From contig NZ_CP019791.1 of assembly GCF_002007645.1 (NCBI RefSeq), positions 1,612,001-1,676,000 of the forward strand: DNA of 64,000 nucleotides, given 5' to 3'. This DNA is from Anaerohalosphaera lusitana. GTDB taxonomy: Bacteria > Planctomycetota > Phycisphaerae > Sedimentisphaerales > Anaerohalosphaeraceae. Positions 34,627-42,722 of the stretch are shown one piece after another (the first letter of the stretch is position 1; each line of letters begins with the position of its first letter). Under the pieces are notes generated by a model. The model worked only from the letters and a program-made list of their open reading frames with translations, had not been told where the DNA came from and did no database searches. A program made the translations under genes and the position numbers.

Positions 34627-36096
34627 GCTCTTTTTACAACTGAATATTGCAACAGCCATGCAAGTTTTGACTATGACGCTCTTGGCAGACGTATTCTAAA
34701 GACCGATGAAGTTGAAGGACCAACCACGCTATACTACTATGACACCATGGGCAGGGTTCTCGCTCAGTACACAGACATTGTCGGAACCAGCGATTACGAG
34801 CTCGACCGTACATTCGTCTACGGCAACGGCATCAATGACGTGCTTGTGATGTTCCTGCCCGAAGACGAACTCGACGAGAACGCCAATGATGATTTCCTGT
34901 CCTTCGTTGACGCCTGGCTTGCCGACCCCAACAGTGCCGACTGGAACGCAAGCTGGGACAGCAACGCCGACAGCATCATCGACTTCGCAGACTTCTGCTA
35001 TTATGCCTCAGATTTTGACACGCCAGACATCGTGGAAACAGATTACTACTACCTAAAAGACGCTCTGGGCAGCGTTGTGGGGCTTATAGGCGGAAAGTTC
35101 GGCAGAACAGAAGAACGAGAGTTCTACAACTACGACATCTACGGTCAGCCGTCCGAAACCAGCACAGCAGGTAATCCCTACATGTTCGCAGGCATGCGGT
35201 ATGACGCCGAACTGGGCACATACCACACCCTCCACAGAACCTACAGCCCACAACAGGGCAGATGGTTCCAGCATGACCCAATCGGCTACGCTGATAGTAT
35301 GAATCTGTACGAATACGTGGCCAGCAATCCGATGACTTACATCGACCCAAAAGGGTTGAATCTTTATGCAATTGGCGGAACGGCTGAAAGTCACGCCGAT
35401 GGTTACAATACTGAAAGAGTTTACAGGTACTATGAAGGAGACGGTGGCCCTCGTGTAGGTAAAGGACGTTATTTTTATGACGGGGTTGGAACCAAAAAAT
35501 ATAAGCCCCACTGGTTCAAGCCCATTGACATTTTCCGTAAATTACGAACTTGGGATGAAAATCTATCAAATATGGCTACAGGTAAGGAAGCGACAGAAAT
35601 AACAAATCGAGTGAAGAAACGAATTTGTAAGGATTACTGCAGAGATAAGAATATGCAAATCAATATTGTTGGATGGAGCCGAGGTGCAGCTAGTGCTCTT
35701 GAAGTTGCTGACCAGTTGAATGAAGATGGATGCTGTTGTGATGGAACAACCGTTAAACCAGAAGTCAATTGGTTGGGGCTTTTTGATGCTGTGGAAATGA
35801 CGACCAATTCAATGATGGCAGAAGACATAGCAAGTAACGTCAAAAGAGCCGACCATGCGAGAAGAACGCAAAAGGTTGGGGCATGGGCAAAACAGTTAAT
35901 ATTCCCCCGTGTGAGTGGTGAGACCAATTCCTCAGACACAGTGCTTACTACAAAAGATTTTTATTGGAAGGATGGAAGGAAGACCTCCCATAACGACATC
36001 GGAACTAAGCGGCCTTTTTTGAGATGGATGATGCAACGAGGAGAAAAAGCAGGATTGACTTTTGATTGGAAACACTATGCTCGTGACAACAAATAG
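34627..36096 (+). CDS. Displaced RHS core fragment with DUF2235-like lipase tip
   Basis: Open frame after TAA 34624; RHS homology begins at 34663 and the first ATG is 34747. It carries the last RHS repeats, the dockerin-like WDSNADSIIDFADF, GRWFQHDPIGYADSMNLYEY and DPKG, then a tip unlike that of the full-length gene. The tip contains INIVGWSRGAASALEVADQL (nucleophile elbow G-x-S-x-G, Ser near codon 350) and WLGLFDAVEMT, matching the SRGA and DTV-like motifs of DUF2235/Tle1 phospholipase-type alpha/beta hydrolases; a later SHNDIG could supply the His. No signal peptide or proper start, so an orphan C-terminal module. Confidence 0.7.
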   Translation, partial: ALFTTEYCNSHASFDYDALGRRILKTDEVEGPTTLYYYDTMGRVLAQYTDIVGTSDYELDRTFVYGNGINDVLVMFLPEDELDENANDDFLSFVDAWLADPNSADWNASWDSNADSIIDFADFCYYASDFDTPDIVETDYYYLKDALGSVVGLIGGKFGRTEEREFYNYDIYGQPSETSTAGNPYMFAGMRYDAELGTYHTLHRTYSPQQGRWFQHDPIGYADSMNLYEYVASNPMTYIDPKGLNLYAIGGTAESHADGYNTERVYRYYEGDGGPRVGKGRYFYDGVGTKKYKPHWFKPIDIFRKLRTWDENLSNMATGKEATEITNRVKKRICKDYCRDKNMQINIVGWSRGAASALEVADQLNEDGCCCDGTTVKPEVNWLGLFDAVEMTTNSMMAEDIASNVKRADHARRTQKVGAWAKQLIFPRVSGETNSSDTVLTTKDFYWKDGRKTSHNDIGTKRPFLRWMMQRGEKAGLTFDWKHYARDNK

Positions 36097-36106
36097 GAGA
36101 TGAATT

Positions 36107-36403
36107 ATGATTAGCAAAAAACATCTGTTCAATGCGGTTGCATTTGTTCTGTTAGGGGTGTTTCTGTTCTTTTCTATACCTTTTGTCTTTGTCGGAAACA
36201 TCTTAGAAGAGGGCAAGGAAGATTCCGATAGACGCGAAAAAGAGTTTTTGGAATGGCGTTTTGAGCAGGATCCTGATCTTGGGGAGAAGTATCGCAAGTG
36301 GAAAAGCGGTGAACTGGAGCTTACCACTGAAGAGTATTTGCAAATGGAAGAGGAAATATATGGGTCTTATGATGATTCTAACTCCAGTGAAAAACGGCAA
36401 TAA
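36107..36403 (+). CDS. Small membrane-anchored protein, candidate immunity
   Basis: A 98-residue protein with one N-terminal membrane segment (LFNAVAFVLLGVFLFFSIPFVFVG) and a highly charged tail. It starts 10 nt after the lipase-tip gene. A membrane anchor fits protection against a membrane-attacking lipase, but nothing in the sequence proves it. Confidence 0.5.
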   Translation: MISKKHLFNAVAFVLLGVFLFFSIPFVFVGNILEEGKEDSDRREKEFLEWRFEQDPDLGEKYRKWKSGELELTTEEYLQMEEEIYGSYDDSNSSEKRQ

Positions 36404-36404
36404 C

Positions 36405-36665
36405 ATGAATCGCCCGAAAGAAAAGGACTTAAAAATGTTAATCGGAATATTTGTGTTTCTTTTCGTCATTATTGTCTTGGTTCAGGGTGCATTTATCAGC
36501 CCTTGGTTTTATGGGTTGAGCCTTGCGATTATTTCCGCTTTTCTGTTGTTTGCATATAAAAAGAAAGAATGGAAGAAAGTTGAGTGGCTATCGTATGCTT
36601 TAGTACTCAATCTGACAATGATTGTGATTGGAGTTGGCTTGACTTTGCTTTCTTATATACTGTAA
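36405..36665 (+). CDS. Small multi-pass membrane protein
   Basis: An 86-residue protein from ATG 36405, one base after the previous stop. Three hydrophobic segments are visible (MLIGIFVFLFVIIVLVQGAF, GLSLAIISAFLLFAY, LSYALVLNLTMIVIGVGLTLLSYI). No family. Possibly a second immunity component of the lipase cassette. Confidence 0.5.
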   Translation: MNRPKEKDLKMLIGIFVFLFVIIVLVQGAFISPWFYGLSLAIISAFLLFAYKKKEWKKVEWLSYALVLNLTMIVIGVGLTLLSYIL

Positions 36666-36779
36666 ATGCCGTCTATGGCCACTATGCTTCCATCAAAATT
36701 GTGCCCAATCCCATAGTACCAAAATCGTCCCGAATTTTTCACCAATGACTACTATGGCAGTATTGGGGCAGTCTTATTC

Positions 36780-36997
36780 TTGTCTAATTGTTGGGTGGTA
36801 GGTTAGAAGGGCTTTTACCCTATTAAGGGCTTATAGTGAAACTGTCTAAACGACTGTCTAACTTTTGAGATTGATAAAAATAACACAAAAAATGCTGAAA
36901 AATCAGGCTGAACAAAAGAGGGTTCTCAGCTCATTGTCTAAAAGCCCATTTTAGGCGGTCTGAGGGGCGATTTAATGTTAGACAATAAGTTAGACAG
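36780..36997. repeat. Cluster of GTCTAA repeats next to tRNA-Gly
   Basis: Six related octamers: TTGTCTAA (36780, 36934), CTGTCTAA (36842, 36854) and, inverted, TTAGACAA (36978) and TTAGACAG (36990). ACTGTCTAACTT at 36853-36864 is an exact inverted match to AAGTTAGACAGT at 36987-36998. The 378-nt gap 36666-37043 has no gene. Position at the accessory/core boundary suggests recombinase or transposase binding sites, or the island's end. Confidence 0.5.
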
Positions 36998-37043
36998 TTC
37001 TTTTTGGAATCCTTATTTTTGGCCTAAAAACAAGGAAAATGAA

Positions 37044-37114
37044 AGCGGGTGGCGGGAATCGAACCCGCGTGATCAGCTTGGAAGGCTGAAGCTTTACCAC
37101 TAAGCTACACCCGC
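37044..37114 (-). tRNA. tRNA-Gly (anticodon TCC)
   Basis: The minus strand folds as a cloverleaf: acceptor GCGGGTG/CACCCGC, anticodon stem TCAGC/GCTGA with loop CTTCCAA (anticodon TCC), T-arm with GGTTCGATTCC, discriminator T as usual for tRNA-Gly. CCA is not encoded. Its 3' end faces the accessory region, the usual geometry for an island inserted at a tRNA 3' end, but no second copy of the tRNA 3' sequence is seen in the window. Confidence 0.95.
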
Positions 37115-37339
37115 GCTGTGCAGATTTGGGATGATATGTAATTATCGGGGGTTTGTCAACAGCAAATTTTCTCCGCTTTGGGGCGGTTTGGCCCATACGA
37201 ACCTGAACGTGGGGTGTTTTGGGCTTTATAATTTTCCAATATCTGGTAATATCTGCGTTTTGGGCGCAGTTTGCAGGTATGGGTTGGCTGTTTTAGGATG
37301 TTTTGTTGTCGGCTAATCCGTTTTGATGGAGATCTTTAT

Positions 37340-38620
37340 ATGAGCATGCAGGACATGGCAAAGCAGGCACGTCTGGCGGGGATCCGCCTGGCTGCCGCTG
37401 ACAGTGAAACGAAAAATAAGGCTTTGCAGGCTGTAATCGACGGTTTGCGGGCTAATACGGCTCGAATCATCGAAGCGAATACTCACGATATGGAGGGCGC
37501 AGAGGCCGATGGGCTTGCAAAACCTTTGCTCAAACGGCTGAAATTCGATGAACCCAAGATCGAGACCGTCATTGCAGGTATCGAAAGTCTGATAGGACTC
37601 GATGAGCCGGTGGGAAAGGTGCAGAGCGTGACCGAGCTGGACGGCGGACTGGAGCTGAGCAGGGTTGCATGTCCGATAGGCGTGATCGGCGTCATTTTTG
37701 AGTCACGCCCCGACGCCCTGGTACAGATAGGCACACTGTGTCTCAAGAGCGGCAACGCATGTCTGCTCAAGGGCGGATCCGAGGCGGCCGAGACGAACCG
37801 GGTGCTGGCCGACGTGCTGATCGAGGCCGGCGATAAGGCGGGACTGCCCAGCGGCTGGCTCGGCCTGATGGAAACACGGCAAGAGGTATCCCAGATGCTG
37901 GGTCTGGATGAATATATCGATCTGATCATACCGCGCGGCAGCAACGAGTTCGTTCGGCATATCATGGACAATTCGCGCATCCCCGTAATGGGGCACGCGG
38001 ACGGAATATGTCATGTGTACGTGGACGAGGGTGCGGACATACATATGGCCGTGCGGATCGTGGAGGATTCAAAATGTCAATATCCCGCGGTGTGCAATGC
38101 GGCTGAGACGGTGCTTGTGCATTCGAAGATCGCGGATGTATTCCTGAGCAAGATGAAGGATACTCTGGAGGCGCGCGGCGTCGATCTGCGGGGCGATGAT
38201 CGAACGGTGGAGCTGATCGGATGCAAACCTGCAAGCGAGCAGGACTGGCGAACGGAATATCTGGACCTGGTGCTGGCGGTGAAGGTAGTCGACTCGCTGG
38301 ACGAGGCCGTCGAGCATATAAACGAATACGGCTCGGGGCACACCGATGCGATCGTCACGAAGGAGCAGCAATCAGCGGAAAAGTTCATGCAGCGTGTGGA
38401 TTCGGCGGACGTTCTGGTCAACTGCAGCACACGCTTCGCGGACGGATATCGGTTCGGCTTGGGCGCGGAAGTGGGTATCAGCACCAGCAAGCTGCACGCC
38501 AGGGGCCCGGTCGGGCTGGACGGCTTGATGACGTATAAGTATCGGCTGATAGGTAACGGGCATATCGTAGCGGACTATGCCGAGGGACGCAAAAAATTCA
38601 CCCACAGAAAGTTGCAATAG
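37340..38620 (+). CDS. proA: Gamma-glutamyl phosphate reductase (glutamate-5-semialdehyde dehydrogenase)
   Basis: Second enzyme of proline synthesis: NADPH-dependent reduction of gamma-glutamyl phosphate. The 426-residue protein has ProA hallmarks: PIGVIGVIFESRPDAL, LLKGGSEA, DLIIPRGSNEFVRHI, KCQYPAVCNAAETVLVH around the catalytic Cys, and the C-terminal LGAEVGISTSKLHARGPVGLDGLMTYKYRLIGNG. I chose ATG 37340 because GGAG is 8 nt upstream and residues encoded before it are not ProA-like. It directly precedes proB, the reverse of the common proBA order. Confidence 0.97.
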   Translation: MSMQDMAKQARLAGIRLAAADSETKNKALQAVIDGLRANTARIIEANTHDMEGAEADGLAKPLLKRLKFDEPKIETVIAGIESLIGLDEPVGKVQSVTELDGGLELSRVACPIGVIGVIFESRPDALVQIGTLCLKSGNACLLKGGSEAAETNRVLADVLIEAGDKAGLPSGWLGLMETRQEVSQMLGLDEYIDLIIPRGSNEFVRHIMDNSRIPVMGHADGICHVYVDEGADIHMAVRIVEDSKCQYPAVCNAAETVLVHSKIADVFLSKMKDTLEARGVDLRGDDRTVELIGCKPASEQDWRTEYLDLVLAVKVVDSLDEAVEHINEYGSGHTDAIVTKEQQSAEKFMQRVDSADVLVNCSTRFADGYRFGLGAEVGISTSKLHARGPVGLDGLMTYKYRLIGNGHIVADYAEGRKKFTHRKLQ

Positions 38621-38632
38621 GTGGTTGGCCTT

Positions 38633-39733
38633 ATGCGGAATTTTGAGAACGCACGGCGTGTGGTGATAAAGATCGGTACGAACACCCTCAGCAGGGGCGA
38701 GGGCATTGATGCTGAATACATGGCGCAGATCGCCGAGCAGGTTGCCTGGCTTACCGAGCAGGACAAGCAGGTACTTCTGGTTTCATCGGGTGCGATAGGC
38801 ATGGGCGCCGGCCGGATCGGACACGTTGGGCCGGTGATTGACACACAGATGAGACAGGCGTGTGCGGCGATCGGACAGCCGCTGCTGATGCACGAGTATC
38901 ACAGGGCGTTCGCCGAGCGAGGCCTGACGGTTGCACAGGTGCTGCTAACGGCAGATGTTCTTTCGGAACGCAAGACGTTCCTCAATCTGCGCAATGCTGT
39001 GGAACGTCTGCTTGAGCTCGGGGTGGTGCCGATCGTCAACGAGAACGACAGCGTTTCGACGGAAGAGATCGATTCGGCATTCGGCGATAACGATACTCTC
39101 AGCGCACTGGTCGCCAGCAAGGTCGATGCGGATCTGCTTATCATCCTGAGCGATGTCGATGCACTGTATGACGGCGATCCGCGCGAGAGAGCGGATGCCA
39201 AAGCGATCGACGTGGTGTGGGAAATAACCCCCGCGATCGTCAAGGCTGCAGGCGGAGCTGGGACGATGCATTCCACCGGTGGTATGAGGACCAAGATAAA
39301 GGCCGCCAGGGTGGCTGCCAACGCAGGATGCAAGATCGTGCTTGCGCACGGACGGTGCGAGGATGTGGTAAGGCGGATCGTTTCGGGTGAGACGGTTGGG
39401 ACGCTGTTTATGTCCAAACGCAAGCTCAACGCCCGCACGAGATGGATACTTAACAGCAAAGCAGCAGGAACGATCCACGTGGATAGGGGTGCGATGGATG
39501 CGCTGAGGCGGAGCAAGAGTCTGCTGCCAAGCGGGGTTGTATCAGTGTCGGGGACGTTCGCCGCAGGCGCGGTGGTAATGGTCAACGAGGAGGCCAAGGC
39601 CGTCACATCGCTTTCGAGCGATGAACTGACAGCGGTTGCGGGCAAGCACAGCAGTGAGATACGCGAGGTGATCGGAGCGGACAGGCGGGATGTGGTAGCG
39701 GTGCCGGAGGATGTGGTGTTTTTGGATTATTAG
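38633..39733 (+). CDS. proB: Glutamate 5-kinase
   Basis: First enzyme of proline synthesis: ATP-dependent phosphorylation of glutamate. The 366-residue protein has an amino-acid kinase domain (RRVVIKIGTNTLS, LLVSSGAIGMGAGRIG, VPIVNENDSVST, FGDNDTLSALVA, GGAGTMHSTGGMRTKIKAA) and a C-terminal PUA domain (NSKAAGTIHVDRGAMDAL, LPSGVVSVSGTF). ATG 38633 has AGGTGG 8 nt upstream; GTG 38621 lacks a site. It follows proA by 12 nt, so one operon. Confidence 0.96.
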   Translation: MRNFENARRVVIKIGTNTLSRGEGIDAEYMAQIAEQVAWLTEQDKQVLLVSSGAIGMGAGRIGHVGPVIDTQMRQACAAIGQPLLMHEYHRAFAERGLTVAQVLLTADVLSERKTFLNLRNAVERLLELGVVPIVNENDSVSTEEIDSAFGDNDTLSALVASKVDADLLIILSDVDALYDGDPRERADAKAIDVVWEITPAIVKAAGGAGTMHSTGGMRTKIKAARVAANAGCKIVLAHGRCEDVVRRIVSGETVGTLFMSKRKLNARTRWILNSKAAGTIHVDRGAMDALRRSKSLLPSGVVSVSGTFAAGAVVMVNEEAKAVTSLSSDELTAVAGKHSSEIREVIGADRRDVVAVPEDVVFLDY

Positions 39734-39799
39734 CCCGTTCACGGACCTGTTTGTGCTTGACTGATGGGGTTTGATGGGGTATTTTTGTGGGCCTTGTAC

Positions 39800-39885
39800 G
39801 CCGGAGTGGTGGAATTGGCAGACACGAGGGATTCAAAATCCCTTGGGGATAACTCCCTGTGCGGGTTCGAGTCCCGCCTCCGGCA
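39800..39885 (+). tRNA. tRNA-Leu (anticodon CAA)
   Basis: Acceptor GCCGGAG/CTCCGGC, anticodon stem AGGGA/TCCCT with loop TTCAAAA (anticodon CAA), a long class II variable arm (TGGGGATAACTCCC), T-arm GGGTTCGAGTCCC and discriminator A. CCA is not encoded. The next 250 nt to the sulfatase have no gene. Confidence 0.96.
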
Positions 39886-40141
39886 TTCATTTCGTTGTTT
39901 TTCTCAGTTCTACAGCAGACCATGTGTTCTTTCCGGTCCTTGCAAGCCAAATTTCAGAGTAGCCGTAGTCGGTCTGATTTAGCCCATGCTTGGTTTTGTT
40001 TTGTTCGACATGGCATTGTGGATTCTAAATTAGTATTGATGTTGGCTGAAGTTCTTGTGTTTTTGCGGAATTTGAGGTCTAATCTGGCAGTCCGGCTGTT
40101 CTAATTTGTTTGAAACATGTGGTTTATTTGGAGTTTTTGCG

Positions 40142-41668
40142 ATGGGGCGTAGTATGGATAGGCGGAAATTTTTGAAGATCAGTGCTTTGGGGGTATTTGG
40201 TGTTTCGGCTGGGCTGGCTGGTAAATTGGCGTATGCGGCGGAGGGGCGGCAGGCGAAAAAGCCCAACCTGGTGTATGTTTTTCCGGATGAGATGCGAGGT
40301 TCGGCGATGGGATTCCTCGGTGAGGAGCCGGTGATAACGCCGAATCTGGACAGGTTTGCGCAGGCGTCACTGGTTTTGCCCGAGGCGGTCAGTAATTATC
40401 CGGTCTGCGTGCCGTATCGAACGATCATGATGACGGGTAAGTATCCGTTCGGCAACGGGGTGCTGGTGAACTGTTTCTGTGACGGTCGGGACCTGCCGAA
40501 GGGCCAGAAGTGGTGGACGGATGTGCTCGATGAAAAAGGCTATTCGATCGGATACTATGGCAAATGGCACATTACCAAGCCCATGCGGGAGTATAAGGGT
40601 CACAAGCTCAAGGGGCAGGAAGGGAAATGGCTGCCTCCGGACAGACGGCACGGGATCGACTACTGGCGGATCCATACAACGAATAATCATCTCAAGAACC
40701 GGTATGTGAGTTATGATCGGCCGTGCGTGGGCGGCGTTAAGGTGCGGGAAGTCTGGACGCCTGAGTTCGAGACCGACTGCGCGATAGACTTTATCAGGAA
40801 CGAGGCAGGTAAATACCGCAAGGAGGATCAGCCTTTCGCGCTGGTGCTTTCGTACAATCCGCCGCACTCGCCATACCAGGTTGTGCCGCAGAAGTACGTT
40901 GAAATGTATGATCAAGACGTCGAGCAGTACTGTGGTGGTGTCGCGAGTGTGCCGGGTGCGGATGAGCGGTGGGGCAAGTATTATCGTAGGAACATCAGGC
41001 AGTATTACGGGGCGATCACGGGCATCGACGAGCAGTTCGGACGAATACTGGATTGCTTGAAGGAACAGGGGATCGAGGACGATACCATTGTCGTGTTTAC
41101 GTCGGATCACGGGAACTGTTTGGGCAGACATGGGCATGTTTCGAAGAATGTGCCGGAGGATGATTCGATGCGGGTGCCGTTCATTGTGCGCTGGCCCGGC
41201 AAGGTTAAGGCCGAGCATGACGATCTGCTGATCTCGACCGGGGATATTTATCCGACGCTGATGGAGCTGATGGGCACGGCGGATGGGTGTCCTGATGATC
41301 TGGAGGGTCAGAGCTGGGCGAAGATATTCACGGGCGGTGAGCAGGAGCGGCCGAGTTCGCAACTGTATATGCATGTCAAGGAGCCTGAGGGCGATGAGCG
41401 TTACGGCAGGCGGGGTGTGCGGACGCACCGGTATACGCTGAATATCGAGAAGATGCCGGGCAATGCGGTGGAGGTGCTGCTTTATGACCGTAAGAGTGAT
41501 CCGTACCAGGTCAGAAATATTGCCGGCGAGCGGTATGATGTGGTCGAGCGGCTGATCGAGAAGGAGCTGCGGCCGTGGCAGGCGAAGATACGCGATTCGT
41601 TCGTGCTGCCGGATCTGGGGTTTTTGAAGGAGGGGCAGGTGAGAGGGCCGGTTGTGGAGAAGGCTTAG
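40142..41668 (+). CDS. Sulfatase with Tat-like signal peptide
   Basis: An arylsulfatase-family hydrolase of 508 residues. N-terminal MDRRKFLKISALGVFG is a Tat-type signal, so it is exported, probably folded. Alkaline-phosphatase-fold motifs are present: PNLVYVFPDEMRG, the formylglycine signature CVPYR (Cys89, Pro91, Arg93) followed by TIMMTGKYP, GYYGKWH, and FTSDHGNCLGRHG. The Cys would be converted to formylglycine by a sulfatase-modifying enzyme not present here. ATG 40142 has TTGGAG 8 nt upstream. It faces the AraC gene tail to tail, near a GH2 gene, consistent with breakdown of a sulfated polysaccharide. Confidence 0.9.
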   Translation: MGRSMDRRKFLKISALGVFGVSAGLAGKLAYAAEGRQAKKPNLVYVFPDEMRGSAMGFLGEEPVITPNLDRFAQASLVLPEAVSNYPVCVPYRTIMMTGKYPFGNGVLVNCFCDGRDLPKGQKWWTDVLDEKGYSIGYYGKWHITKPMREYKGHKLKGQEGKWLPPDRRHGIDYWRIHTTNNHLKNRYVSYDRPCVGGVKVREVWTPEFETDCAIDFIRNEAGKYRKEDQPFALVLSYNPPHSPYQVVPQKYVEMYDQDVEQYCGGVASVPGADERWGKYYRRNIRQYYGAITGIDEQFGRILDCLKEQGIEDDTIVVFTSDHGNCLGRHGHVSKNVPEDDSMRVPFIVRWPGKVKAEHDDLLISTGDIYPTLMELMGTADGCPDDLEGQSWAKIFTGGEQERPSSQLYMHVKEPEGDERYGRRGVRTHRYTLNIEKMPGNAVEVLLYDRKSDPYQVRNIAGERYDVVERLIEKELRPWQAKIRDSFVLPDLGFLKEGQVRGPVVEKA

Positions 41669-41676
41669 ATTGGTGC

Positions 41677-42510
41677 TCAGGGCATCAGTTTTGCTTTTAA
41701 GGGAGGATACCCGAACTTTTTCTTGAAGGCCTTGGAAAGGTGAAACTCGCTTGAGTAGCCGAGTGTATTCGCAACCTGTTTGACCGAGCTGTTCTGCAAA
41801 CGGAGCATTTCACGGGCCATTGACAGACGGATATTGTCATAGAAGGCCTTGGGCCCCTGGCCGGTGATCTGGGCGAATACCTTGCGGAAATTCCGTTCGC
41901 TCATGTTCGCGGCCGCGGCCATTTCGGAGACCGTCCAGTTTCGCCCGAGGTCGCTGTAGATCGCCTCGATCAGGCTGTCGATATCTGCTTTGTATGGGCT
42001 TTCGCCGGTCTTGCCGTGGTAATGAGCGAGCCAGGAGTAAAACATGTGCGTAAACTGCGCCGAGGCCAGATGCCGGTCGCTGGCGGACTGTTTACGCAGG
42101 AGTGTGAATATTGTTTCGAGCTGCGTGAGTTCATCTGGGCTTGAAGGTATATGAAGGCACGTATGCAATGGGGCATGAAGTGGACCTGAGAGGAAGAATT
42201 CAAACCACCAGAAGTTCCAGTTCTTTTGCCTGCAGTGGTATCGGCAGAGATTGTTCCAGTGGGTTACGGCGAGGGTATTAGCGGGCAAATCCAGTGGTTC
42301 CTGATCCTCCAGGTACAATCGCCCCACCCCGTCAAGGGTTCTCACTGCGATGAATCCCTGCCCGCCAAGGGGGTTAAGACTTTGTGATGTTCGCCGTGAG
42401 AAGTCACAATGGATGTCATAAGTCGGGTCCGCGTCTACCCGCCAGACGGTATTGAGGTTAAGACTTGCGACAGTTGTCGGCCCGTGTGCTGTTGCAAACT
42501 GTTCGAACAT
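41677..42510 (-). CDS. AraC-family transcriptional regulator
   Basis: A 277-residue regulator. The N-terminal half is a cupin-like ligand-binding domain; the C-terminal 100 residues hold the two HTH units of AraC proteins (SEMAAAANMSERNFRKVFAQITGQGPKAF and VKQVANTLGYSSEFHLSKAFKKKFGYPP). It is divergent from the GH2 gene (212 nt between) and convergent with the sulfatase, so it probably controls one or both in response to a sugar. The effector is unknown. Confidence 0.9.
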   Translation of the reverse strand: MFEQFATAHGPTTVASLNLNTVWRVDADPTYDIHCDFSRRTSQSLNPLGGQGFIAVRTLDGVGRLYLEDQEPLDLPANTLAVTHWNNLCRYHCRQKNWNFWWFEFFLSGPLHAPLHTCLHIPSSPDELTQLETIFTLLRKQSASDRHLASAQFTHMFYSWLAHYHGKTGESPYKADIDSLIEAIYSDLGRNWTVSEMAAAANMSERNFRKVFAQITGQGPKAFYDNIRLSMAREMLRLQNSSVKQVANTLGYSSEFHLSKAFKKKFGYPPLKAKLMP

Positions 42511-42722
42511 GAGGTTTGTTCCGAAAAGTATATGTTTATTTCCGTTTTGTCTATTCCAGTGTAGTTTGTTGCGGATTAAAATGCAAGTATTGATATGGCT
42601 AAGTGTTTTTGTGACTCACTGGCCATACCCGGCTGAATTGAGAGTGTATGAGCTTTCGGGACCTGTGGGCGTATCTCGGAAGCTCGTTTTTTGTATGATT
42701 TCTAACTTTCTGGAGATGGAAA

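Noticed and set aside
37044-37114. Integration of the island at the tRNA-Gly 3' end by the integrase at 18191
   Set aside because: Orientation is suitable, but I found no second copy of the tRNA 3' sequence in the window and the integrase is 18 kb away, so I do not call att sites.
40367-41428. 353-codon minus-strand open frame opposite the sulfatase
   Set aside because: Shadow of the sulfatase gene, which has complete family motifs.
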